Assembly: GCF_003752405.1 (NCBI RefSeq) | Contig: NZ_RKHK01000001.1 | Location: 1,612,001 to 1,676,000 of the forward strand | Direction: 5' to 3' | Length of the DNA: 64,000 nt | Source of the DNA: Bogoriella caseilytica | GTDB lineage: Bacteria; Actinomycetota; Actinomycetes; Actinomycetales; Actinomycetaceae | Shown here: in pieces, positions 53,097-61,120 of the stretch | Layout of the letters: the number at the start of each line of letters is the position of its first letter | Position numbering within the stretch: position 1 is the first letter of the stretch | Notes under the pieces: model-generated | Told to the model about the DNA's origin: nothing | What the model saw: the letters and a program-made list of their open reading frames with translations, nothing else | The model's database searches: none | Position numbers and translations under genes: made by a program

Positions 53097-54254
53097 TCAC
53101 AGGGAGATCTCGGGCACGGGCAGCGTGCGGCCCTGCTCGGAGGAGGCCAGCCCGAGCTCGGCGAGCTGGACGCCGCGGGCGGCGGAGAGCAGACCGAAGC
53201 GGTGCTGGCGGCCTGCGGCGACGTCGCGCAGGAACTCTTCCCACTGCACCTTGAATCCGTTGTCCAGCTCGCCGTTCGCCGGCACGTCCATCCACTGCTC
53301 GCGGAAGGGCTCGGTGGCCGGCAAGTCGGGATTCCACACCGGCTTCGGGGTGTGGGCGCGCTGCTGGGCCACGCAGTTGCGCAGGCCGGCCACAGCCGAG
53401 CCGTGGGTGCCGTCCACCTGGAACTCGACCAGCTCGTCGCGGTGCACGCGCACCGTCCAGGAGGAGTTGATCTGCGCGATGACCGGATCCCCGCCGGGGG
53501 TGGTGATCTCGAAGGTGCCGTAAGCGGCGTCGTCCGCGGTGGCGGTGTACTCCTTGCCGGCCTCGTCCCAGCGCGTGGGGATGTGGGTCACGGTCTTCGC
53601 GGTGACCGTGTCCACCCGGCCGAGGATGCCTTCGAGGACATAGTTCCAGTGGCAGAACATGTCCACGGCGATGCCGCCGCCGTCCTCCTTGCGGTAGTTC
53701 CAGCTGGGGCGCTGGGCCGGCTGGTGATCGCCCTCGAGGACCCAGTAGCCGAACTCCCCGCGCAGCGAGAGGATGCGTCCGAAGAAGCCCTCCTCCACTA
53801 GGCGGCGCAGTTTGACCAGGCCGGGGAGGTAGAGCTTGTCGTGCACCACGCCGACGGTCACCCCGGACTTCTCCGCCAGGCGTGCGAGCTCGATGGCCTC
53901 GTCCAGCGTCTCGGCGGTGGGCTTCTCGGTGTAGATGTGCTTGCCCGCTGCCATGGCGGCGCGCAGCGCGGCGGGGCGGCGTGAGGTGACCTGGGCGTCG
54001 AAGTAGACGTCGCACACGGCGATGGCCTTCTCTACGTCGGTGGTCCACTCCTCGATGTCATGCAGTGCGGCCAGCTCGGCGAGCTTGCCCTCGCGGCGGC
54101 CCACCAGGACCAGCTCGACCTGGAGGCGGGAGCCGTCCTCGAGTTCGATGCCGCCGGCGTCGCGGATGGGCAGGAGCGAACGGACCAGGTGCTGGCGGTA
54201 GCCCATGCGGCCGGTGACGCCGTTCATGGCGATGCGGAGCGTGCGGGTGGACAT
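53097..54254 (-). CDS. Gfo/Idh/MocA family oxidoreductase
   Basis: This 385-residue protein has an N-terminal Rossmann domain with RIAMNGVTGRMGYRQHLV, which departs from the usual GxGxxG, then CDVYFDAQVTSRRPAALRAAMAAGKHIYTEKPTA, where EKP is the signature of the family. The C-terminal domain has GGIAVDMFCHWNYVL with the conserved acid and histidine. The family uses tightly bound NAD(P) to oxidise or reduce sugars and inositols. GAGGGAGAG precedes ATG 54254. The perfect palindrome at 54291-54302 lies 37 bp upstream, which suggests LacI-type repression. It is the first gene of the operon with the isomerase. Confidence 0.88.
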   Translation of the reverse strand: MSTRTLRIAMNGVTGRMGYRQHLVRSLLPIRDAGGIELEDGSRLQVELVLVGRREGKLAELAALHDIEEWTTDVEKAIAVCDVYFDAQVTSRRPAALRAAMAAGKHIYTEKPTAETLDEAIELARLAEKSGVTVGVVHDKLYLPGLVKLRRLVEEGFFGRILSLRGEFGYWVLEGDHQPAQRPSWNYRKEDGGGIAVDMFCHWNYVLEGILGRVDTVTAKTVTHIPTRWDEAGKEYTATADDAAYGTFEITTPGGDPVIAQINSSWTVRVHRDELVEFQVDGTHGSAVAGLRNCVAQQRAHTPKPVWNPDLPATEPFREQWMDVPANGELDNGFKVQWEEFLRDVAAGRQHRFGLLSAARGVQLAELGLASSEQGRTLPVPEISL

Positions 54255-54290
54255 CGTCTCTCCCTCGAGGCGGGGGCTGGGTGCGAATCG

Positions 54291-54302
54291 GAAAGCGCTT
54301 TC
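54291..54302. promoter_or_regulatory. Perfect LacI-type palindrome GAAAGCGCTTTC
   Basis: This exact 12-bp CG-centred palindrome lies 37-48 bp upstream of the Gfo/Idh gene start, in the divergent gap with the Gfo/Idh-PmoA fusion gene. Its near twin precedes the surface dehydrogenase gene. Confidence 0.65.
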
Positions 54303-54503
54303 TGTCCAAGTTACCCAGTGTGCGGAGGCAGTGTCAACGAGCGTGGTGGCCACCCGCAGCGCGAGGTCGGCCAGGTGGCCGCGCCGCAGCCTCCAGCGGC
54401 ACGGGGACCGCGCCGACGAGCGGGCGATTCCCAGGGTTGCCGGGGCGGCCCGGGAGCCGGACGCCGCACAGCATCGCGACCCGGCTCAGCTAGCGTTTCC
54501 GCC

Positions 54504-56504
54504 ATGACTGCGGATGCCGAACACCAGGAAGTCACCGTCGCGGTGGTGGGAGCCCGAGGCTACGGACGCCGCCATCTGGCCGACATCACGCGGATCCCGG
54601 GCGCCCGGCTGAGTGCGGTCGCCGATCCGGCTCCCCTGGACGGCGACGCCGCAGAGCTGGCGGCCGGAGTCCCGCACTATCGCGCGTTGGCCGACCTGCT
54701 GGCCGCGCAGCGGCCGGACATCGTCACCATCGCGACGCCGATCCCCACGCACCGTCCCCTCGCGGAGGAAGCCCTGCGCGCCGGGTGCGATGTGCTGCTG
54801 GAGAAGCCGGTGGCCGCCTCGCAGTCCGACTTCGAGCGTCTGCTCGCAGTAGCCGAGGAGACCGGCCGCTCGGTGCAGATCGGCTTCCAGGACGAGGGCT
54901 CCTCGGCCTACGCCGACATCGAGGAGTTGATCTCGGACGGGGAGATCGGCGAGCTCCGGGGCGTCGGTGCCTGCGGGACCTGGGTGCGATCGACCGCCTA
55001 CTACGAGCGCGCCGCCTGGGCCGGGCGCCGGCGCATGGACGGGGTGGACATCGTCGACGGTGCGGTCACCAACCCTTTCGCGCACGCCATCCAGGCCGCA
55101 CTGCGCCTGGCTGGGGCGCGCCGCGCCGAGGATGTCGCCACCATCGAGGTGGAGCTCTTCCACGCCCACGAGATCGAGGCCGATGACACCTCCTCGCTTC
55201 GCCTCCTCACCGCCAAAGGGCTGCCGGTGGCCGCGGGCCTGACCGTTTGTGCCACCGAGACCGCAGAACCCTATGTGGTGGTGCACGGCAGCGCCGGCAC
55301 GGTGACCTACTGGTACACGGCCGGGCGGGTTGAGGTGGCGGGGCGCTCCGGGACGCGCTCGTGGAACACCGAGGTGACCAGCCTGCTGGGCAATCTCGTG
55401 GCGCATGTCCGCGAGGGAGCGGCGTTATTGTCCCCGCTAGAGGCCTCCGGCGCCTTCATGCGGGTCCTCGAGGCGGTGCGCCGGGCCGAGGATCCGGCGC
55501 CCATCGAGCCGCGGCACCTCAGCCGGCTGCAGGCCCCGGGTGAGGTCTTCGTGCAGGTGCGCGATGTGGAGCAGTGGTGTGCACGCGTGGCCCGGGAACT
55601 GCGGACCTTCACGGCGCTCGGCGCGCCCTGGGCACCGGAGCAGGGCGTGCTCGCCGAACTCCAGATCGCCGGCCGGGCGGTGGCCACGTACGTCGACGGC
55701 GCGGGCACCGCGGCGCTGGACGGCCCCCGCCCGCACCTGCACCCGTTGCGCACCCTGGGTGGCACCGGGGTCACCGATGTGGCGCCGGAGGATCACACCT
55801 GGCATGCGGGGGTGAGCATGGCCGTGCAGGACGTCTGCGGCGCGAACCTCTGGGGCGGGGCCACCTACGTCCGCGACCGCGGCTACCGCTGGCTGGAGGA
55901 CCACGGCCGGATCACCCACGAGGGCTGGCTCGAGGAGCCGCATGAGAGCGCCGCGGGTGGCAGCGCCCTCCAGCGCCTGGCCTGGCGCCGCGGCGACGGC
56001 GAACTGCTGGCCACCGAACGTCGCGCCCTGCGCTGGCAGCCAGCACCCGAAGGGTGGGAGCTGGAGTTCGACAGCGAGATCACGGCCGCCGGTGAGGCGC
56101 CGCTGACGCTGGGTTCGCCGGGGTCGAATGGCCGGGAGGGCGGCGGCTACGGCGGCTTCTTCTGGCGGCTCCCGGCCTGCACCGACGTCGAGGTGCGTAC
56201 CGCCACCTCGCGGGGCGAGACGCAGACGCACGGTTCGGCCGATCCGTGGATCGCGTGGACGGCACGCGCCGAGTCGGACTTCACCCTCGTGCTGGCCCGT
56301 CCCACAGGCGGCGATGGCGCTGATGCGGACCGTTGGTTCGTGCGGGTGAGCGACTACCCCGGCGTGGGGGCCGCTCTCGCCTGGGAGACGCCGGTGACGG
56401 TGCCCGGGGGCGCCAGCGTGCACCGCAGCTATCGCTCTCTGGTGGCCGACGGCCGGCTGGACGAACAGCAGCTCCGCGCCGCTGGGGCGCGCCTGGCGGG
56501 TTGA
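54504..56504 (+). CDS. Gfo/Idh/MocA oxidoreductase fused to a PmoA (DUF6807) domain
   Basis: This 666-residue protein has two parts. Residues 1-about 360 are a Gfo/Idh oxidoreductase (VAVVGARGYGRRHLADI, LLEKPVAASQSDFERLL, DIVDGAVTNPFAHAIQAAL). The rest is a PmoA/DUF6807 domain with HPLRTLGGTGVTDVAPEDHTWHAGVSMAVQDVCGANLWGG, where His-rich residues resemble a metal or sugar site, and a late GFFWRLP. DUF6807 has no firmly known function; the name PmoA comes from annotation rather than shown activity. A TAGCGT box 7 bases before the ATG and no ribosome site suggest a leaderless message. It diverges from the Gfo/Idh-isomerase operon, and the same sugar pathway is likely. Confidence 0.85.
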   Translation: MTADAEHQEVTVAVVGARGYGRRHLADITRIPGARLSAVADPAPLDGDAAELAAGVPHYRALADLLAAQRPDIVTIATPIPTHRPLAEEALRAGCDVLLEKPVAASQSDFERLLAVAEETGRSVQIGFQDEGSSAYADIEELISDGEIGELRGVGACGTWVRSTAYYERAAWAGRRRMDGVDIVDGAVTNPFAHAIQAALRLAGARRAEDVATIEVELFHAHEIEADDTSSLRLLTAKGLPVAAGLTVCATETAEPYVVVHGSAGTVTYWYTAGRVEVAGRSGTRSWNTEVTSLLGNLVAHVREGAALLSPLEASGAFMRVLEAVRRAEDPAPIEPRHLSRLQAPGEVFVQVRDVEQWCARVARELRTFTALGAPWAPEQGVLAELQIAGRAVATYVDGAGTAALDGPRPHLHPLRTLGGTGVTDVAPEDHTWHAGVSMAVQDVCGANLWGGATYVRDRGYRWLEDHGRITHEGWLEEPHESAAGGSALQRLAWRRGDGELLATERRALRWQPAPEGWELEFDSEITAAGEAPLTLGSPGSNGREGGGYGGFFWRLPACTDVEVRTATSRGETQTHGSADPWIAWTARAESDFTLVLARPTGGDGADADRWFVRVSDYPGVGAALAWETPVTVPGGASVHRSYRSLVADGRLDEQQLRAAGARLAG

Positions 56505-56521
56505 GGTGCCTGGCTGAGGCG

Positions 56522-57457
56522 TCAGAGGCGCTTGGCCAGGGCGAGTGCGCCCCGGACGGGGGGCTCGCGCAGGACGTGCAGCGGCAGGCGCGGTTCCTTC
56601 GACTCGAGGGCGCGGCGCAGGCTCTGTTCGAGCAGCGGTTGATTCGTGATGACGCCGCCGGCGGCCACCACCGAGGTGGCCACGGCGCCGCGCTGCAGGA
56701 CCGCGTGCACGCCGTCGGCCAGGGCATGGCCGGAGCGGTCGATCACCTCGTGTGCGAGAACGGAACCCGCCAGGGCGGCATCGAAGACCACCGGTGCGAG
56801 TGCCCCCCACTCGGCGGCACTGGGCTGCTCGGAGAAGCTGGCCGCGAGCTCGAAGGTGTCGCCCGCCCCCAGTGCCTCGCTCAGTGCCCGGCCCAGGGGG
56901 TCGGCCAGCGCGGCCTGGGGGTGATGACGATCGGCGTGGCGAAGCACCCGGATCACGGCGTCACGCGCGATGGCGGGCGCGCTGCCCAGGTCACTGATCA
57001 GCCAGCCGTAGCCATCGGCAGTGAGGATCCCGCCGGTGGAATCGACCCCCACCACGATGGCGCCGGTGCCCGCGATCACGCTGATGCAGGGGCCAACTCC
57101 GGCGGCCGGCCCGAGGAGCTGCGCGTCATTGACGACGTCGACCTCGGCGGCGAGATGTCCGGACAGGCTGCGCCGTGCGGCCTCGCGCTGTTCGGCCGTG
57201 TCGCCGCCGTGGAGCCCGACCACCACGCTGGCCCCGCGGAGATCGCCGGCGAGGTTGCGGACCAGGGCTGCCAGATGCACCAGATTGGCGGGATCCTGCA
57301 AGGCGGACGTGCGGGCCCACTGGCGCGTGGGCACGATCACCTCGTGTTCGCCCAGGCCCGGCCCGCTCCACGCCAGATGTGTCTTGGTCCCGCCCACGTC
57401 GATCCCGGCATGCCGAACCTGGTCGCGGCTGGCAGGCAGGTGGATCGCCTCAGGCAA
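56522..57457 (-). CDS. BadF/BadG-type sugar kinase (N-acetylglucosamine kinase-like)
   Basis: This protein of about 311 residues belongs to the BadF/BadG/BcrA/BcrD ATPase family, which includes N-acetylglucosamine kinases. It shows the phosphate-1 loop AGIDVGGTKTHLAW, DVVNDAQLLGPAAG, ISVIAGTGAIVVGV, DGYGWLISDLGSA and VVAAGGVITNQPLL. The sugar is not fixed by sequence; a hexose or amino sugar from the neighbouring mannosidase and transporter is expected. No ATG or GTG suits the N-terminus; a TTG at 57457, overlapping the ROK gene stop by 8 bp behind AAGGGA, is the most plausible start. An in-frame ATG at 57502 would overlap the ROK gene by 53 bp. Confidence 0.78.
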   Translation of the reverse strand: MPEAIHLPASRDQVRHAGIDVGGTKTHLAWSGPGLGEHEVIVPTRQWARTSALQDPANLVHLAALVRNLAGDLRGASVVVGLHGGDTAEQREAARRSLSGHLAAEVDVVNDAQLLGPAAGVGPCISVIAGTGAIVVGVDSTGGILTADGYGWLISDLGSAPAIARDAVIRVLRHADRHHPQAALADPLGRALSEALGAGDTFELAASFSEQPSAAEWGALAPVVFDAALAGSVLAHEVIDRSGHALADGVHAVLQRGAVATSVVAAGGVITNQPLLEQSLRRALESKEPRLPLHVLREPPVRGALALAKRL

Positions 57458-58622
57458 GGTAGGCCGATCCCTTGGCCTTGCGCATGGCGAGCTCGGCCAC
57501 ACCCACCAGGGCGGCCTTCTCCCCGAGGGTGGTGGTGGACAACTCCGGGGGGTGCGGGATGCGCCCCAGAAGGCGCTGCCCGATGCGTTCGATCATCCGG
57601 TCCGCCCGCTGGGGGACGTGCCCGGCGAAGACGAGGCGGTCCGGCGCGATCACGGTGGAGATCGCCGCGATCGACAGGGCGAGGTAGTCATAGAGTTCCT
57701 CGGCCTCGGGCGAGGGGTCGTCCGCCATGGCGTCGATGTGCTCCGCGATCGTGCTGCGCCGGGTGGAACTGTGGGAGCGCCCGAGCTCGAAGATGGTGGC
57801 TTCGAAGGCGCCCTGATCGGGGTAGAAGCGCTGGAGAGCCTCCCGGTGGGGCAGGAGGTAGCCGATCTCGCCGGCCGCAGCGTGGTGGCCGCGGACCAAG
57901 CGTCCCTCGCTGATCAGCCCGGCTCCGATACCGACGCCGAAGACGTAGGAGACCAGGCTGGAGGTTGCGCCGCCATTGCCCAGGGCCCATTCGGCGAAGG
58001 CCACGGCGTTGGCATCGTTCTCGATGAGGACCGGGATGTCGTAACGGGATCGGACGATCGAGCCCAGGGGGAGGGCCTGCCAGCCAAGTTCCACGGAGTT
58101 GCTCACCACGCCCTCGCTGCTCACCAGCCCCGGAGCGCTGATTCCGATCGCGAGGCAGGGTTGTTTGCGGTGCTTGGCCCGGGCGATCAGCTCATCGATG
58201 GCGGACAGGGTGCCGTCCAGCCGGGCATCGGCGTCGATCGAGCCGTCGTCGCGGGCCAGTTGTTGCGAGAACTCCTCCACGGTCTTGCCGTCGAGATTGA
58301 CCAGGACCGCCCGCACCGCGGAGTCGGTGATGTCGAGCGCGGCGATGATCCGGCCTTCGCCTGAGTACCGGAACAGGTGGGAGGGACGCCCGACCGAGGC
58401 GCTCTGCACGCCTTCCTGGGCGATGAATCCCTCCTCGAGCAGGCCCGCGCACAGCCGCTGGACGGTGGCCGATCCCAAACCGGTGATCTCGCGCAGCTGA
58501 GCGCGCGAGAGGGGCCCGTGGTCCTGGAGCGCGTCGAGAATTGCGGTCCGGTTGATGTGGGTGACCGTGCGGGTGGTAGCCGTCATCGCGCCGGCTCGAT
58601 CGCCTGCGCTGGCTGTGGTCAT
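57450..58622 (-). CDS. ROK family transcriptional repressor
   Basis: This 390-residue protein joins an N-terminal winged helix (ILDALQDHGPLSRAQLREITGLGSATVQRLC) to a ROK sugar-kinase-like domain with LVNLDG, ISAPGLV, IENDANAVAFAEWALG and GAGLISEGRLVRGHHAAAGEIGYL. The usual zinc-binding cysteine cluster of ROK proteins is not evident. The ROK architecture with a DNA-binding domain indicates a sugar-responsive repressor of the XylR/Mlc/NagC kind. It is divergent from the ABC transporter operon, and the inverted repeat at 58784-58828 in that gap is the likely site. ATG 58622 is preceded by GAGGGCCGAGG. Confidence 0.87.
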   Translation of the reverse strand: MTTASAGDRAGAMTATTRTVTHINRTAILDALQDHGPLSRAQLREITGLGSATVQRLCAGLLEEGFIAQEGVQSASVGRPSHLFRYSGEGRIIAALDITDSAVRAVLVNLDGKTVEEFSQQLARDDGSIDADARLDGTLSAIDELIARAKHRKQPCLAIGISAPGLVSSEGVVSNSVELGWQALPLGSIVRSRYDIPVLIENDANAVAFAEWALGNGGATSSLVSYVFGVGIGAGLISEGRLVRGHHAAAGEIGYLLPHREALQRFYPDQGAFEATIFELGRSHSSTRRSTIAEHIDAMADDPSPEAEELYDYLALSIAAISTVIAPDRLVFAGHVPQRADRMIERIGQRLLGRIPHPPELSTTTLGEKAALVGVAELAMRKAKGSAYLA

Positions 58623-58783
58623 CCTCGGCCCTCTCTGGTGTCGCGCACCGCCTGTGGTGGCGCCGCTCGCCGCCACTCTGCCATGACCGCGAGACTTTCT
58701 GATCAGGCCAGTATGTAATCATGGTGGCCGCTCTCCACTCAAGGGGTAGACAGGGCCACCGCGTGGGGCGCCTGTTTCAGCAC

Positions 58784-58828
58784 GGTAACTATTCGGTCTC
58801 AACACGGCATATGGACTGGAGAGTTACC
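58784..58828. promoter_or_regulatory. Inverted repeat between ROK regulator and ABC transporter genes
   Basis: GGTAACTATTCGGTC (58784-58798) and GACTGGAGAGTTACC (58814-58828) are complements at 12 of 15 positions, with perfect 7-bp outer arms, around a 15-bp spacer. It lies 63 bp upstream of the solute-binding protein start. Confidence 0.5.
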
Positions 58829-58890
58829 ACTCGCACTGATACGAAAGGACCACCGAGGGTGTCTCGCCCCGGTTCTGTGAAGGAGTCCCA

Positions 58891-60147
58891 ATGATGAGAA
58901 CCCGCACTACCCGTCTCACTACCGCAGCCGCTGCTGCGGCGCTGCTGGGCCTGGCCGCCTGCTCGAACGGCGCTGACTCCGGCGACGTGAGCTTGAGCAT
59001 CGTCCAGTCCGGCGACGGCCAGCAGGGCGGCGCGCTCCAGCACATGGCAGATCTGTACGAGGAGGAGACCGGCGTCCAGATCGACGTCGTCGAGGTCCCC
59101 AACGCAGATCTGCGCACACGGTTGCGCAACAGCGCGCAGGCGGAAGACCTGCCCGCGATGGCCTTCTCCCCGAACATCGATCCCGTGTGGACGGATCAGA
59201 TGCTCGATCTCACCGAGATCAGCGAGAGTGCGGGCTTCTACCCCGAGCTCAACCTCGAAGACCCCAATGACGGGCTGATCAAGTCACTGCCGTCGACCCT
59301 GACCGCGGTCGGCATGTTCGTCAACGTCGACCTCTGGGAAGAGGCTGGGGTCGAGTTCCCCACCACGCTCGAGGAGGAGTGGAGCTGGGACGAGTTCGTC
59401 GACGCAGCCACCGAGGTCGTGGACAGCACCGATGCCGAGTTCGGCCTGGTGATGGACTCCTCGGCCCACCGACTGCGTGCCTTCCTGCACCAGTTCGGTA
59501 GCAAGAGCGTCTGGCTCGAGGACGGCGAGGCCGTCACCTCACCGGAGACCGCCACGGCGCTGGAGTACTTCTACGACATGCACGACTCGGGCTTCATGCC
59601 CCGCTCGGTGTGGACCGCCGGGGATGACCCCAGCGCCACCTTCAAGTCCGGCCGCGTGGCTGCCTACTACTCCGGTTCCTGGCAGATCGCGGACTTCGAG
59701 GAGACCGTGACCGAGTTCGAGTGGATGTCGGTGCCGATGCCCCAGCAGCCGGTCCGCGCCACCAACTACGGGCAGGCCTCGGCCTTCGTGGCCTTCGACG
59801 GTACGGGAGTCGAGGAGGAGACCCTGGACTTCGCCGAGTGGTTCTACTCTGCGGAGAACTACGAGATCTACTGCGAAATGTCCCGCTGCCTGCCGCCGAT
59901 GGAGGGGCTCGACATCGACTACGGCGACAACGCCTACGCCTTCGAGATCTACAACGGCGAGATCGCCGCCTCCTCGGGTCTGTTCGAGCTGCAGCACATC
60001 AAGCACATGCGCTCGAACTACCTCGGCACCGCCGTGGACTCGGAGCCGCTGCAGGACGAGACCGTGCGGTACCTGAACGACGAAATCACTCTCGATGAGG
60101 CCATCGAGAACATCCTGACCGTCACCACGGAGACCCGGGAAGGCTGA
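58891..60147 (+). CDS. Sugar ABC transporter substrate-binding lipoprotein
   Basis: This 418-residue extracellular solute-binding protein (family 1) has a lipobox LLGLAACS near residue 25. The mature part shows the family's typical cluster-B features: QMADLYEEETGVQIDVVEVPNADLRTRL, then FKSGRVAAYYSGSWQIADFEE. It captures a mono- or oligosaccharide and delivers it to the two permeases that follow. GAAGGAG is ideally placed before ATG 58891. The ATPase is absent from the operon, as is common when a shared MsiK-type ATPase is used. With the mannosidase downstream, an alpha-mannoside or mannose-containing oligosaccharide is the likely cargo. Confidence 0.9.
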   Translation: MMRTRTTRLTTAAAAAALLGLAACSNGADSGDVSLSIVQSGDGQQGGALQHMADLYEEETGVQIDVVEVPNADLRTRLRNSAQAEDLPAMAFSPNIDPVWTDQMLDLTEISESAGFYPELNLEDPNDGLIKSLPSTLTAVGMFVNVDLWEEAGVEFPTTLEEEWSWDEFVDAATEVVDSTDAEFGLVMDSSAHRLRAFLHQFGSKSVWLEDGEAVTSPETATALEYFYDMHDSGFMPRSVWTAGDDPSATFKSGRVAAYYSGSWQIADFEETVTEFEWMSVPMPQQPVRATNYGQASAFVAFDGTGVEEETLDFAEWFYSAENYEIYCEMSRCLPPMEGLDIDYGDNAYAFEIYNGEIAASSGLFELQHIKHMRSNYLGTAVDSEPLQDETVRYLNDEITLDEAIENILTVTTETREG

Positions 60148-60175
60148 GCCTTTCCGATCTCGGGAGCCGTAGCCG

Positions 60176-61120
60176 ATGACCACACTCACGAGCGCCCCCT
60201 CCGCCGGCCCGGAACTCCGTAAGGAGGTTTCGGGCCGGCGGCGGCGGCGCCCCAAGTATCGCCTCGCACCCGCGATCCTCATCGCCGGCGCCGCCATCCT
60301 GTTCGCGCTGTTCTTCTTCTGGCCCGGGGTTCTCGGATTGGCGTACTCCCTGACCGATTACCGGGGCTACGGCGACTGGGACTTCGTGGGGCTGGAGAAC
60401 TACCGAGGGTTGATCGGTGACCCGGAGTTCTACCGGGCACTCGGGCGCACGATGGTCTATGCGCTCTTCTCCGTGCCGCTGGGCTACGCCCTCGCCCTCG
60501 CCATGGCGGTGACCATCACCAACCCGCGGGCTCGCGGCAAGACCCCGGCCAGGATCATCTTCTTCCTGCCGTGGCTGGTCTCCCCGATCGTCACCGGCGT
60601 CATCTGGCGCTGGATGTTCGGCGAGAACTTCGGCTTCGTAAACTACATGATCACCAGCCTCGGTGGGGAGCGGCTCTCCTGGTCGACGAACGCCGACCTC
60701 TCGCTGGCGGTGGTGGTCTTCGCCTCGGCCTGGGCCGGCGCCGCCTTCAACATGCTGCTCTTCATCGCCGCGCTCAGCAACGTGCCCATCTCGCTCTACG
60801 AGGCTGCCGAACTCGACGGCGCAGGGCCGTGGCGGAAGTTCCGGAGCATCACCCTGCCCTCGATCGCACCGACCTCGGTCCTGGTCATCCTGCTGCTCAC
60901 CCTCGGGCAGATGAAGGAGTTCGCCATGATCCAGGCCCTCAACGGGGGTGGTCCCGGGACGGCGAACCGGCTGATGATCCAGTACATCTACGAGACCGGG
61001 TTCGAGCGGGCTGCCATGGGCTATGCCAGTGCCGCCTCAATGATCTTCCTGGTCGTGCTGCTCGCTCTGGCCTTCATCCAGCTGATGGTGAGCCGCCGAG
61101 GAAAGGCGAAGGCATGGTGA
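60176..61120 (+). CDS. Sugar ABC transporter permease (MalF type)
   Basis: This 314-residue permease has six hydrophobic spans and the conserved cytoplasmic EAA loop YEAAELDGAGPWRKFRSITLPSIAP, which contacts the ATPase. It has a charged N-terminal tail of about 30 residues. The upstream neighbour is the solute-binding protein 28 bp away; the downstream permease overlaps its 3' end. Confidence 0.93.
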   Translation: MTTLTSAPSAGPELRKEVSGRRRRRPKYRLAPAILIAGAAILFALFFFWPGVLGLAYSLTDYRGYGDWDFVGLENYRGLIGDPEFYRALGRTMVYALFSVPLGYALALAMAVTITNPRARGKTPARIIFFLPWLVSPIVTGVIWRWMFGENFGFVNYMITSLGGERLSWSTNADLSLAVVVFASAWAGAAFNMLLFIAALSNVPISLYEAAELDGAGPWRKFRSITLPSIAPTSVLVILLLTLGQMKEFAMIQALNGGGPGTANRLMIQYIYETGFERAAMGYASAASMIFLVVLLALAFIQLMVSRRGKAKAW

